From: Helopsaltes ochotensis
Taxonomy: Eukaryota; Chordata; Aves; Passeriformes; Locustellidae
Length of the DNA: 64,000 bases
Assembly: GCA_013400155.1 (NCBI GenBank)
Contig: VXBM01000057.1
Span: forward strand, 719,068-783,067
Direction of reading: 5' to 3'
Part shown: positions 39,851 to 52,767 of the stretch, piece by piece
How positions within the stretch are numbered: position 1 is the stretch's first letter
How the letters are laid out: each line of letters begins with the position of its first letter
Notes under the pieces: model-generated
What the model was told of the DNA's origin: nothing
Seen by the model: the letters and a program-made list of their open reading frames with translations, nothing else
The model's database searches: none
Translations under genes and position numbers: made by a program

Positions 39851-42320
39851 CTCTCCACTGTGCCCTTCCCACCAAGAACTCTGCGCAGATTGGAAGAGCA
39901 CCTCAAAATACAAAACAGCTTTCCCAAACCTGAGATGTTCCTTCACATCCTCCTCTCCTCTTCCTACTTCAGACCTTTAAATCCCTTCTTTCATTCACTT
40001 CCTGTCAAACAGCTGCAGAAGGTCCCTGCACAGAGGGCAGAGGAGAGAGGGGAGCTACAGAGCCATGGTGCATGTTAAGAATTAGACTTCATGGGAACAC
40101 ATGAACCCTTTTAGGTCTCTGTAAGAAGTGGGCAAGGTGAAAAATAAGCTGACCAGCTTCCAGGAGAGTTCCTGCTTCAACACAGGTGCCCTGCAGTTTC
40201 ACACAAGATGCTAGGCACTGACCCAGCGCTGAGCACATACAACTGAGATGTCACAACAGCCACATCCTGAGAAAGATGTGACTACGTGTACACTAAAGGA
40301 CTCCTTTTAGAGAGCAGCTGCTCTACATGCCCAGCATCTACGCATCCTTCTGTTCCTCATCTTTCTGTTTAGCAGTGGAAGTTCTTATCCATGGCAGACC
40401 ATGAAAGGGAGACAGAAGGGTTTATAAAAGAAGCTGCAACTAAATGTTTAATAGACCAGCTATTGCTCAGTCACCACTAACCATAGAATAAGGCTATCTC
40501 TGAATACTCCAGTTATGCCAGGTTTTCTGTGTTAGATCATGGAATAGTCCTCTGCTTTAATACTTTCAGTAAAAATACCTCAAAACATTTCAAACAAATT
40601 AGAAAGCCAAATCTCAAAACCCCAACATTAGTCTTTACTTGCTTTCTAGGACATTGTTTCTAACAAAAGGACAAGAAGATGCTTGCTAAGGTAAAAGAAA
40701 GGCTGTAATTCAAAAAAAATCACTGCAAAAATTGAAATTCACCAGCTTTCTCTAAGCAAAGTAAAGGGACCTCAGCAAGAGAACTGTGCCAAATAGGGGT
40801 CTGACTGCTCTGCACAGAAGCCTTGCTGAGAAAATTTTCTCAAGGCTCAGAGGGGCTTCCCTGAGACAGCTTCAGGACTCACACCACTGTGAAGTTCTAC
40901 AATGATCATGTGCTGAGGATGACGTCAGTTTTCAATGCAATTAACCTTTCCAGCCTAATGAAATGGGTCTATTGGCTACAGGGGCAGCAAGGAGCCCCTT
41001 GACTCTGGCAGGCTCCTCAGGACAGGTTATCGAGGTTGCAGAGTGTTACTGCTCCACTTCTATTTGCAGGCTGCAGTTAATTGATGCCAGACCTGAAAGG
41101 AGTAGGCAATGCCAGCCCCAGTGTTATACTCCAACATCATATTGATCCTTGGGAGCAGGGACTTGGGTCTCTGCCCATTGATCTGCTGTGTCACGGGCAG
41201 TGTTCTTCCAGGAACATACCCTGGGCAGCAGAAGCACACAACGGGGAGAAAGAGGAAAGTTCCCCAGATGGGAAAGCATACGGACCACTCTGGGGCTGAT
41301 ACTACCTTGTGACTTAGAAAGAACCAGATCTGGGATGGAGCCTCAAGCTTTTGTGCTGTTTTTGTCTCAAGCTGGGAAAAGAGACATAACAGCCCTCCCA
41401 AGGGTGGTTGACAACTGCTGTACCCTAGGGGCTGATATTTTGGAGTCCCTTCCTTCCCTAGCTGTTGAACTTTGACAAGGGGTGGGATGCAAATCTGGTA
41501 TCATGGGATATGGCCACAAACACACCGCATGCGGGGGAAGGGAGGGAGAAATGGGTACCTTTGAGCCCTACACCAAGCCATCCTGTCAACACAGCCCATG
41601 GACATTTCAGTCTTGGAGTTCCAGAGAATTACAAATCAGACTCACATTTATATATGACTTTAAGAGTGTCTATTGAGATTTACCCTGCAGTGCTCAGTCC
41701 ACCATATTTCATTAATTTCAAACCTGCCAAAAGGGTGTCACCAGACTTAAGCACCCAAAATATGAGCATCTAAATTATACCCTTAAAATTATTAAAATGG
41801 CATTAAACCCAGAAAATAATGCAAATAAATAATAAAAAAAAATTGTCTTCTGTGTCTGTTTCATGCTCTTAAGCTGTGATATCAAACTTCCTTCTAATGC
41901 TGAGGGAAAAAATTTGCATTAAGAAACAAAGCAATAATTATTTTCACACACCTTCCTCATTTGTGTTTTACAAATTGTTGCTGTATTTTTTTCCAAACAC
42001 CCAGTGTATTTTTCAGTGTTCCAGTGTGATAAATATATAGCAAGGATATATTCAGGACTTGGCTTCATGTTCCACATGAAACTCTAGTTCCATTTTGCAC
42101 ATTCACTCATTAGAAAATAAAGGAAAGAAGAGCTGCCAACCAGGTGGCCTTAGGAGCTTTGAGATGTGCTGTCCATGAGCACCTTACACAGGGAGGCTTT
42201 CTTGCTTTTTGTGTAGACCTCATGCAACAGCATAAACCTCCCACAGTACCTCAATATTCAAAGGCAGAGGGAACAGTGCAGGAGACAGAACATGCATATG
42301 GAAATACATTTTGAAAAAAA

Positions 42321-42355
42321 TTAATTATTGTTAATAATTAATTATTAATTATTGT
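42321..42355. repeat. Perfect AT palindrome and TAATTATT repeats
   Basis: TTAATTATT (42321-42329) and AATAATTAA (42333-42341) form a perfect 9 bp inverted repeat with a 3 base spacer, followed by two further TAATTATT-type units. It is rich in TAATTA homeodomain cores, but AT-rich sequence makes these by chance. Confidence 0.75.
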
Positions 42356-44179
42356 ATCTTTAACAATGTAGGGCTATGTGAACTCCGGTAATATCTACTT
42401 CACCTGGAGGTCAGTCTGGAGCCTACTATTACACAAGAATACAATCTTTGGATAGAAATCATTGATTTTTTTTTTAACTTTTGGCTATAGGAAAGACAAG
42501 TTGAGGAAACCAAGACATCTGCACAAGAAGAGAAAACAAGAATTCTGGTATCCGACATGTTCAGTGATGTCTCAGTTCTTAAAGAGCAATTTCCTCCTCT
42601 GTCATTACAGAAACAGTTTGTCACATTTTAGCTCCAGTGAATATTTCAGGACAGCTAGAACTGAATCCAACATGGGAAAAAGGATCTCCTACAATCTCAA
42701 ACAAGCATCCTACTCTTATTGCTGCACTTCAGGGTCAGTGATGTGTACTCTAGTTCCATTTTGCTGGGAAATTGAGGGTAGGCTGCTGAATAGCACCCTG
42801 TCACAAAAAGTGCTGCCAAGGCAGCAGTCTCCAGACAGGTGAAGATGCAATGTTAGTATTTAAATCACAGCCAATAGGTGGGGGAGGAAGGAACTAGAAA
42901 GTAACACTTCTGTTGTGGAGACCATTACTGTTGCCTGGGTCTTATGGTTGCAGGGCATGTCAGGGTAACAGATGGTGAACAGAGATTTGTTGAGGCCTCA
43001 CAGCACAGAGACCTCAAGTGTCAGCCATCCACAGGCCTCCTCCTCTGGTGCTGGTACCAAGGTGAGTTTCCTTATTAGAACTTCCTTTTAAAAAAGCCTT
43101 TAGCCATGGGGGTCCTAAATTTGACAAGTAAAGGATGATACTGCAGAACTGCTCAGGAGATAAACCTAAGTAGTATCTTTGCCTTCCTTAGTGATCTGGG
43201 AAGTAATTAAACCATCAATATTGGCTTCTTCAGGTTACAAAGCTTCCCAGAATACCAGAGTCATATATCATTCACACTGGTAGAATTCAAACACTTTAAC
43301 TCATCCAGTCTGGGGCAAAACAACACTGCCAATTAGGGGAGGCCTGGTTGAGGTGAGAGGAGAAATGAACCTTGAGTGGCTGTAACAGGCATGTGATGCA
43401 GTCTTGGGAAGCCAATTTCACTAGCAAGACAGAGACAATGAGAAGATGGGAACCATGGGGGGCAAAGGGGAGGGGATGCAGAAGAGAAATTAACTCTGAA
43501 AATTCTAAAATCTGTCAGAAACAGAAAAGTAAGTTCCAATAACTTTAAGTCAAAGGCAATCTGGATCAGATTGAAGCAGATATACCTTCAAAGGAGAAAG
43601 CCAACAGGTAAGCAGGAGAAGCAGGAAAAACGTTTTGTCATTTATGACTTTGGCACAGAGTATGAATAGACACAGGACACAGTGTGATACAGATGCTGCC
43701 AAGATTAAAAGGTCTCTGAAATTAGTGCTTACGCGCACATTGCAACATACAGAGATCTCCTCGCCAAGGAGCATGGTTTTGCAGACCTACAAAATGTGCT
43801 TATATTCAGTATCTGTGAGTGCAAATCAGGACTGGCATGTGCAACGTAACTTTATACGTAGACATATAGGAATATGCTTGGAAAGAGGCAGAGTATTGTT
43901 TACTGAAAAATCTGTGTCAAGGCAGCATTGATGCATTTGCACAGTACATAAGCTTTCATCTTTACTACAGAAATTCAAGCTAAACTGCTGAGCGCAGGGC
44001 ACCCACTTCCAGGAACTTCTTTCCCACCAAAACAAAACTGGAAAACAAACTAATTTGTGGGATGACGACTGGGACAGGACAGGTTGTATTATTAAAGGTA
44101 TTACTGTCATGAAAGCACTTCACTGAACCAAAGTGTTAGGCAGTGTATTATATATTAAAAGATCTGCCTTGGTCCATAA

Positions 44180-44340
44180 GAACTTGCATTCCAGAGACAA
44201 AATAAAAGATAGGGAATGCTTTCATTCAAAATTTACAGATGGGGAGAGAAGCAGAGACTTGAAGTGTGTGCTCTGTTTACCTAGGGAACTTACAGAGGAT
44301 CTGGGAACTGGGCTTCAATCCTTACTCCAGGTTTAGAGCA
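44180..44340 (+). mobile_element. Ancient MIR/SINE-like repeat
   Basis: Contains GAACTTGCATTCCAGAGACA (44180-44199), TTTACAGATGGGGAGAGAAG (44232-44251), CAGAGACTTGAAGTG and GATCTGGGAACTGGGCTTCA (44299-44318), in the order seen in old amniote SINEs of the MIR type. Exact subfamily not determined. Confidence 0.55.
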
Positions 44341-45174
44341 TCCAGCCTCCTTAAGAAACACAAAGTGGGAAAACTGCTTAATCACAGGAGTTAGTTTGTG
44401 GGCTTTCAAGAGCAATGTATGTACTTCATTTATTGGTAGGGACATAATACCTCAGAAAAAAAAAATTATTAACAACAAAAGAACTTGCAAAAACTTTTTG
44501 ATTTGCTCCAAAACTTCCATATGAATATATTTGAACAGGATTTCTTTTCCTTCATGATGAATGTTTGATTTTGCTTCAGTTATTTTAAGAGAAAGATCAT
44601 TTTCACTCAGAAATTACAACAAAGCAAAGACACAGTTTTGCTTCAGCACAGCCAGAAAAAAAAATAAATCAATTTTCTCAGGCTAAAATTTTAGCACTGC
44701 CTTAGCAAGTTAGAAAAAAAAAGAACAAAAAATCAACCTAAAGACTGTAGACATAATCTCCACTCACTGGAAACATGAACCAGACAGCAGAAGGAAGTCC
44801 TGAGCAGGAGAAACATTCACTTGTGTGTCAGCAAGAGAAGGAAGGAAGGAAACAGGGAAAAGTTCCTTCTGCCAGGCCAGAAAGCATTAACTCCACACTC
44901 AGTGAGCACTGCAGGATCTGGGGAGCATGTGCTGCCATCTTCAGGGATGCTCTCACCTTTCTGTGACCCAAAATCACAAATGAAGGAAAACAAAAACGGG
45001 GGGAAATTTCCACAAAAAATAAGGAAGAGAAAAATGAGGTATCAGCTCTGCCCTTTTACCACTGGGATTGCTTGTTGTCTGGTCTTGACTAGCTCACAGA
45101 GAAACACAGAAATTAAAATTTGGAAAGCCAAATAAATCCTGCCTAGACCACATGCATACCCAGGCTGCACTAAA

Positions 45175-45420
45175 GCTAACTAATCATTGCTGTTTCGCCC
45201 TGTCTGATTTCTCTCTCATCTTCTAATGCAGAGCGGGATTATTCACTGAGCCTCGATGGCAGATGCTCAGTCAAATCTAACTAACCATCTCTTCTACAAA
45301 GAAATTTCAAACAGACAGAGGGAGAGACCCCGACCCTTTCCCACAAGGACTGAATTAAAATGAGATAATTGTGTGCCCACAGGCTTCTCAAAGTCCTGTT
45401 TTGCAAGTACAAATCACAGG
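45175..45420. promoter_or_regulatory. Constrained-looking block, candidate regulatory element
   Basis: Includes TAACTAATCATTGCTGTTTC, AGAGCGGGATTATTCACTG, GAGCCTCGATGGCAG and TGAGATAATTGTG. It combines homeodomain/Otx-like TAATC/GGATTA cores with isolated CpGs. By texture only. Confidence 0.25.
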
Positions 45421-46800
45421 TATTCCAAAAACGCATGTATCTGTTACTCTTCCTTAGACAAAACCGTAAGATTTGAGATGTTGTAGGGACACGTACTGCG
45501 TAATAACAATGTTACATTGAAGAGGACAAACTTGATTCTCATTGTTTCTGACCTAGTGGACATGTGCATATTTGAATCTTTTTATAGTGCTTTCTGATAT
45601 GTGCAATTGTCCCCTTTTTTTCCTGCTACAACCCATTCCACACTGTTGTAAATTCTTTGCCTCTTCTCTTATTCTTACCTTGTTACACATTCCTTACATT
45701 TTTCAAATTGCTTTACAGGCTTCCAGCCACAGGGCCCTCATGGATCAAATATTACACAACAAAAACCAATCCACTAATATTGCATTTTGAAGCTGAAGAT
45801 CATGTTGTTCCCTACTTACAATGCTAGGACAGGACTTTCTTTGCCCGTCAAAACACTGACTGAATGCATACTGTATTCTCCACATCTCTCTTGTCCTCTG
45901 GCCTCACTATCCCCAACACCCCCAGCAAATAGGACTGCTTCATCTTCTCCATTCATCTAAATGACAAAATAAAAAATAACATTTTTATTCTAATTAATTG
46001 CCAAGTTTTTGCTCCTATTTAAGTCAGGATAATTGCTGAAGGATACAGTATAAAACAGTACTAGAGTATTTTATTAGCATTAACAATCCATTTTTGTATA
46101 AAGCTTTTGGCTTTGTACTTTATTTCACCTAGGTTAGTCATTACTTCACAAAACGGAAGAGTTCCCTTTCTATCCACTCAGGTCACTGTAAAAAAATACA
46201 TTAGAAATTATAATTTACAGTGAATAAGAAGCAACATGCAGTATGTTTCACCCACAAGGCTACTCAAAATTGTATGCACATTAGGACACCATTTCACTCG
46301 CCCCATCTCTGAAGCCTAACACATTAGCTCTTCTGCTGTGTACAGCCAGAGCTTCTGAAGCAAAAAAGAGAATTGTTTGCCTCACTAAAACTATAATGGA
46401 AAATAAGGAAAAACGTAAACGTCTGAGCTGAAATTTATTCAGAACACTGAAATCCAAATAATCAATACTGCAATGCCAAGATGGGCACCAGGGACACAGG
46501 ACAAACCTCGCAGGCTGAGGTGCCAGCTCTCAGAGCAAAGAATTTTTGGTCAGCAGCACCAACTCTTGCCCTGCCTTCCACATTTGCTGGCTTGGCTCCT
46601 GTTCAGCTTTGCTAACCTGCAAGGACACTCAGGATCACAGTTTAGCATAAGTCTGAATCAAAGAGGAAGGAAAAAGGAAATTGTTTGCTCCTAACTGTAG
46701 AGACTCTTACTAAAAAAGTTGACTGGACAGAAAATTGTCCTTTGGCTGACAGATTATTTTAGTCATTGCACAAAATTTAATAGAGAATCATGTCTCACGT

Positions 46801-46997
46801 TGTCCTGGTCCTTTCTGTGATCCATCCCATGCATTCAGCTTGGTCCATCTGTTTTGTTTGTTAAATAAATAGTTTTTTCCACTTTTCTCCAAGGAAGTTT
46901 TCCCGGACCGGTTGTGGGGGAAGGGGCAGTTTGGGTTTGCTGTTCCAGATGAACCCCATTCAGAGGTTTCCTCCCAAATTTGCCCTAAACCAGGACA
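46801..46997 (-). mobile_element. Short LTR-like element with 8 bp terminal inverted repeats
   Basis: A 197 bp segment starting TGTCCTGG and ending CCAGGACA, an exact 8 bp inverted repeat. Read on the minus strand it begins TGTCCTGGTTTAGGGCAAAT (46997-46978), which resembles the 5' end of LTRs I know from songbird endogenous retroviruses, and it has an A/T-rich stretch containing TATTTATTTAAC. No internal retroviral coding sequence lies beside it, so if it is an LTR it is solo and probably internally shortened. No directly abutting target-site duplication is evident. It carries no gene. A non-autonomous DNA element is the alternative. Confidence 0.5.
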
Positions 46998-47759
46998 CTC
47001 ATCTCTCAAGCATGCACCTGCCTTCTCCCATGCTGTCCCTCACTTCACTCAACCAACTGGCTGACATTGTGTTGCAGACAGTGCCTGCGAGGCCTCTCTC
47101 TACATGACCTACATCTACTGAAAACACTGGCAGAAAGCAACTCACTAACGAGGAGTGAGATGTGCAATGAAGGATCCATGGTTTGTCTTTCTGAAATCTG
47201 TACAAAACATAAATGTACTCAGTCTATAAAATTGGACAGATTGTTTTTCTTTTTCCCGGTGCAGGCCTGCTGCTGGTCTGAGGGGAACAACGGAGCTGTC
47301 AAATCCTTCATCTTTTGAGCTTTCTGACCTCTGCATTAGTGCCTTCTCTGACGATCCCTTTCCCTTCCCTATTCACACCACCCTTTCCAGGACAGTACTG
47401 TGTTTCACCACACCCCTAATACTGGGAGTGCACCGCAGTCTGGGCCCTGGGAAGAGGCATTCCCCGTATTGTCCTGGAGTGAACCTGCAGATCTGCTGCT
47501 CTGAACCTCTGTGACTGCTCCCTCAAGGAGCTGCAGAGGCACAGGGGAGGTGTGTGTCACACTGGGTGCAGGGATGCTGCTGCAAAGGAGGGTATGAAAG
47601 GCAAACTCTGTAGGAAATAGCAGTGGCTACTACAGGCCACCACAGGGGAGCATGAACAGAGCCAGCAGGAGACAGCTTATCCATGCTGTGCTTTGGTCTA
47701 TGCAATAATCCCAGCCTCTCACTTTCATAAGTGCTAAATTCACACAAAAATGTTTTTTT

Positions 47760-47850
47760 TTAAACCCACCACAGGCGATTAAGCTGTGATCTAGATTAAT
47801 TAGCTGCCATATTTCATTTTTAAAATCAGAACTGGCCTGTGCTGACACCA
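47760..47850. promoter_or_regulatory. Short constrained-looking block
   Basis: ACAGGCGATTAAGCTGTGAT followed by TAGATTAATTAGCTGCCATA is a dense cluster of ATTA/TAAT cores. No gene or repeat. Weak. Confidence 0.2.
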
Positions 47851-50736
47851 GGGAAACTTATAATATTTTCAGTCGTACCTAACTGCCTCTGATTTTTCAT
47901 GCTGCCTCAAACGGAGCGGTTGCTCCCAGCCTCACCCATCCATGCCAGGCAAGTGCCTGCACCTACTGTAGGCACCGATCCAGGGTGCTGGGGCGAGGGT
48001 GGAGGACCAAGGATCTCCTAATGAAAGTGCTGACCCTGGTGTAACCTGTGCGCCCCAAGTAGCATTGCTTCAGTGTTGAAAACAAAAGATCGATGAGTTG
48101 TATAATGTACTTTTACTGCTGTTAATTTTTCTGAGTGCTGCTGTTGTGTGTCTTCTGAAGGCTAACAGGACCCTTTGGCCACAAAGCAATATTTACTCTG
48201 TCCTGGCAGCTGGGCTGCTGGAGGCAAAAAGATGCATCCTTGCTCCCCAAGTGATAAGGAAATGTCAGAATGCACATCATGAGAAGGACATATCTTGACA
48301 GAGGCTCAGCACCATTGCATGCAAACATGGCTCAGCCCTACCTCCTACTCCTGTGAAGTTCTTCCACTTTGCTCCTTTAAATCCTTCCAGAAAGCAGGAG
48401 GTAGGCAACAATACTGTTTAAAGAAGATCTCATAACTGACTTTTAAAAGCTGATTTTTCAGGTGGTAGACTCTCTTGTCCAGCACTATATTGCTCCCTAT
48501 CCATTAGCTCCTCAGAACAAATGCTGTTCAACCAACCTCCACAAAGTACCTTTCAGTCCTGGTGTTATCTCAAAAAGCCCAGTCCCAAATCTCCACCTCC
48601 TACTGGAATTCTCTCATGGATTTAATATGTTTCATGCTCCCGTTTTTGTGTACTATCTTTTCAGAAGTCATCCTTACAGCACTTTCCTTAAGCCAAGGAG
48701 ATGCTCTGAGACTCAGTTCAGCAAAAAGTATCTCCTGCAACACAGACAGAGCTCCATGGAAGATATCCTTGCTCGCTTCAGCACAACTGGAGACACACAA
48801 GAGGTATGCAAAGGGTACATGCATAAGGCACATAGGCGAGGTAGCAAATTAATTTACACTAAGAAGACAGACACCATGTTACTCTCCTTATGTTCATTGG
48901 CATATGAAGTATTTACATGAACAACAACACAAAGTATTCCTCAAAACCAGGTAAAACACAGAACCTTCCCTTCCTTCCCCATCTCTGTGTACAATTTCTA
49001 GAGCAAGCACTGCGCAACTGTAAAGGGCCACCAGAACAGGAACTACGAAGTAATTCCATCAGCTCATGAACTTCTCAAGCAGAAGAGGTTTGCCATGTGC
49101 TGTTCTCTGTTCCCTCCATCCTACTCAGCAGGAAGGACTTCAGATAAAAGTTGAGAAAAAGTAAAAACTATCTCTTGTTTTCATCACTGCAAGAGCCAAA
49201 AGCTAAGCAACCTGCAATCCTGCAATACAGCATGAAGACGTGAAACCATATTAATACTCAGCAGTGGCCAGTAGAACATGCCAGAAATTTTTTTAGAATT
49301 GATTAGTGGTCCCCAGTTCTCTCATTTTCCAGCTCACTGACTGAGCTTTTTCTCAGGGGGATATCCTGTAGGATCTTTATCCCCATGAAAAAATCAGTTA
49401 AGATTTTCCTTCTTCCATGCCAAGTCAGTGTCCCTCTCATTTGCCCCAGCCGATGTGCAGAGCTCCACTCCCATCTCACCTCACAGCAATGTGTCATTCC
49501 TGCTTTCTCCACTGTAACAGAAGTGCAGCACAGGCCTGCGACCAGCTGCTGATGTGTATCTTTCTTCTCTAGTTGCAGGGGTGCTAAACACACTGCAATA
49601 AATCTCCTCATCCCAAGGGAACAGTTCTCTTTCTTCAGGCCCCATGACATAATATACAGCAGCTCTTTCCGATGTCAGAAGCTCCATTTCAATGCACCTC
49701 TTCCCTCTGAAAGATCCTGCTGCTTTATGTCTTACCACAGGGCAATTTGCTCCCATCACCACCCAGCTTTCAGACTCCCCACCACGGGGGCAGGCTGTGC
49801 TTTCAGCCAGTGACAGGGTCATGACAGGACTATCAAGCAGAAGGGACCTGTGTGCTTGTGTGGGCAAGATTTTCATGCGTGCCTCTTTCTCACCTCACAA
49901 GGAAGCTGACCACTACTTTCATCTTGCAGTAGAAAGACAAAACAAGACAGTCTGCAAATGTGAAGGGAAGCCCGTTTCCAGTGCAACAGCCACATGGTGC
50001 ATACTGAATTAGGACGCTGGGAGAGAAACAAAGCAGTAGTTTTGCAAGGTTTGACCCCAATTTTTAAGCCAATTCTCATTCAATTTTAGCAACAGAAACC
50101 TGTGCATATGCTAGCAGAATCTTTCTTCCTCCTCTGTCATCTCTCTTTCTCCTAAAGCTGTTGTATTCAACTTCCATCTCTTTGCAGGAATTAATGGCTG
50201 TGTGTTTTCAGAGGATCTTCAGTAAAGTTAAATGGGAAAAGGTGTGGGAAACAGATGTCTTCTACCACACCTCAGACAAAAACCTTAGTCACAAGTTAAA
50301 ATGCAGCCACAGTGACTGGACCTTGCCATTGGCTTTTCAGCCACCATTTCTCTGTCCCAGTCTGACCTCAAGCGCCATGACACAGGTTCTACCCTTGCTT
50401 GCCCTTCTGCCAGCGCACCATCTCCAATCAAACATAGCTCCAAAACTGTTCAGTGGAAGTATACTGTTTACAATCCAAAATGCTCAAGATCATTCTGAAT
50501 CATCAACTCTCCTTCGGATCTCGTGTAGAGCAGTAGAATACTGTCTAACATTGCATCTTGCATTTCCTTGCAGCATCAGAGTTCTCAGGATACTACGGAA
50601 TTAGGTGTTACTAAACTTAGACTTCCTACCCACAGGGAGGTTTTGCTTAAGGCACAATTTGTTACATTTGCCACCTTCTTTATCTTGATTTCATCTATTG
50701 CTATAGAAATGCAATGGCTACTCAGCTTGATGGCAT

Positions 50737-50768
<32 letters not shown>

Positions 50769-50778
50769 TATATATACA
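50737..50778. repeat. TA/CA dinucleotide microsatellite
   Basis: About eleven TA units, then a short CA run, then more TA. It is alternating purine-pyrimidine sequence and likely length-polymorphic. Overlapping open frames encoding repeated Ile-Tyr are artefacts. Confidence 0.95.
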
Positions 50779-51396
50779 CTTTAATAGAAGTTTAAAAACA
50801 CAAATGGGTCTCTTCTTCCCAGATATCCTGTTGCAGTCTTCTTTCTCCTTTGCACAGGAGATGGGTTTCACCCATGTTCCACGGGTTTCATCCTCATAAA
50901 TTTGGCAAAGGGCATTCTCCTCTGGAGATCTCTGGAATTCTCCACATGCTGGAATGCTTCTTTGGAGTTCTGCTTTACTCACCTCTAGTGTTTTTTTATC
51001 TGGATAATATTCTTTGCAACTTCAGCGAGTTCACACTTCACCTGCTCTCACACCTCATTTGGCATTTTGTCCTCTGTGCATTTTAGCAATGCATCAAACT
51101 GCTCCCCAATTACCACTATGCAGCCTTCTCCAACATACTCCAAATTATTCCCGAAGGGGTGAAAGAATCATTTCATGCATTAGAAGCATGAAACCTGAAC
51201 TCTGAATGAAACAGCCAGTGATCTGAGGCACTAACAGCACCTGGCAGAATTTTATGGAAAGAAAATCACTAGTTTCTGCCACTCCCATACAAAGCTTTAG
51301 TTGATTCCTACCTGTCACTTCAATATGATTTTTAATATGGCTTATGTGTATTTCTTCTTCTACTGTGATGTTGAACTGAATGGCCTAATATTAATC

Positions 51397-51421
51397 TTAT
51401 ACCAATTTTACATTGGTGTAA
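51397..51421. repeat. Imperfect inverted repeat from an old element
   Basis: TTATACCAAT (51397-51406) pairs with ATTGGTGTAA (51412-51421) with one mismatch across a 5 base spacer. On the minus strand, TTACACCAATGTAAA with nearby AATCAGATTGG resembles a motif common in old archosaur/turtle interspersed repeats. Family not assigned. Confidence 0.4.
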
Positions 51422-51537
51422 CCAATCTGATTTTCAGCACTCCTTGTCATTTACAGTAGCAAAAATGACAAAATGACAACAGATTCGTATTAAAGTATCT
51501 TGGAAGACAGTTTTAAAAAGAAAGTCTCCAAGTATGC

Positions 51538-51792
51538 TCAAAGGTTGTAGATGGCTTCCTCATCTTGTGGTTTCTGCTTATCTAGTTTCCCATATAAATT
51601 CTCAACACCCGCCTCTTTCTTCAACAACAGTGACAACATTTCATGGTTGTTAGCTGCTCTTGGAAGATGAAGTAACCTGTATAAATTACCTACTGCTTGA
51701 GTGCAACAGAACCTGTTAGTCACTTCTAGAAGGCTGCAAGTACTGACTACATTATTACAGGCAGAAGGTTTTCTATCATGGTAGAAGTAATT
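51538..51792 (-). pseudogene. Weak coding-like relic, unidentified
   Basis: An 84-codon open stretch on the minus strand, bounded upstream by an in-frame stop and ending in TGA. The middle (ANNHEMLSLLLKKEAGVEN) has the flavour of an ankyrin-type helix pair, and the segment before it (DRKPSACNNVVSTC) also reads protein-like. I do not recognise a parent gene, there is no poly-A tail or start, and frames this long occur by chance in a window this size. It could be a decayed retrocopy or nothing. Confidence 0.15.
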
Positions 51793-52524
51793 TTAATATG
51801 GCATTCTCCTCAAAGATTTTTCTCTATGGCTATTCAAGGTTCTTTCCCTTCACTGCACTGGATCAGCAGTCCACATCATGAACAGTGGTGATGTACAAAA
51901 GCTATGATGAGACCACTCAGACAGCATTCTTCCAGAAGAAACCAGCAACAACGACGATTGAGAACAGCAGTCAAAGTAATGGGCAACAACCAAATGAATG
52001 GACTGTTCCTGGTTAAATCTGCATTTAATTGTTGCTCATTGCTATTCATTTATTCTGCGAAGACAAGACTGGGTAGCTGATAAACAAGATGATAAACCAG
52101 CTACTGAGTAAAAAAAAAAAGATAGAGGATATTTTAAACAAATACCTCTACATATTCATCATATTGTGGATATGTGGATAAGCTATACTCTAAACTAGAT
52201 GAGAAATTCCTGTATATCCTCATGAGACATAATAGATGCTTTTGGTGAACCAATGTAATTTTAAGACAACATACCTGTCATTCTTAGCTCAGGTTACCAG
52301 AGACCAACAATTCAGGTCTCACTGATCTCAATGCCATTTATACTCCCAAGGAACCAGGTAGGGAATACTTCTCTTCCACATATATTTAGCCTATATGGAT
52401 CTAAAATTTCTGTGTGTCACCTTATTAGGAAGTGACTGACAAACCAGAAAGAATTTTGAGATACCATAAAATGATTGGGCAAACTCAAGTAGGAGATAAA
52501 AACCCTCAAAGGACACATGAGGCC

Positions 52525-52767
52525 ATTAACTGAAATATAGTCAGTTCTTTCTGAACATAAGCCAATACTTTTTCACTGCTGTGGGTGACCAAGCACTTGC
52601 ACAGGTTGCTTAGAGAGGTTGTGGTGTCCCCTATCTTGGAGATACTCAAGAGCACTCTGGATGGGGTCCTGAGCAACCAGCCCTTAATGGTCCTGCTTAA
52701 GCAAGGGGCTGGACCCAGATGACCTCCAAAGGTCCCTTCCAACCTCAGCAGTTCTGTGATTCTGTGA
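52525..52767 (+). mobile_element. CR1 LINE, 3' end fragment
   Basis: Reads through the typical CR1 3' untranslated region: the segment around CACTTGCACAGGTTGCTTAG (52593-52612), the segment with ACCTCCAAAGGTCCCTTCC, and two copies of the diagnostic TTCTGTGA octamer at the end (52752-52767). 5'-truncated, as most CR1 copies are, with moderate divergence. CR1 is the dominant LINE of birds, and this is a main clue to the taxon. It carries no coding capacity. Confidence 0.92.

Larger units (their letters stand above)
35373..46800 (-). other. ESRRB upstream region, middle part
   Basis: No exon could be supported. Contents are a constrained-looking block (39590-39850), an AT palindrome (42321-42341), a MIR/SINE-like ancient repeat (44180-44340) and another constrained-looking block (45175-45420). 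The stretches 35.4-39.5 kb and 40-42 kb show only scattered chance open frames. Confidence 0.6.

Noticed and set aside
41819..41918. ATGCAAAT octamers (41819 and reverse at 41911), suggesting OCT4 input to ESRRB
   Set aside because: Several octamers occur through this AT-rich window, no adjacent SOX motif is seen, and the region shows no other sign of constraint.
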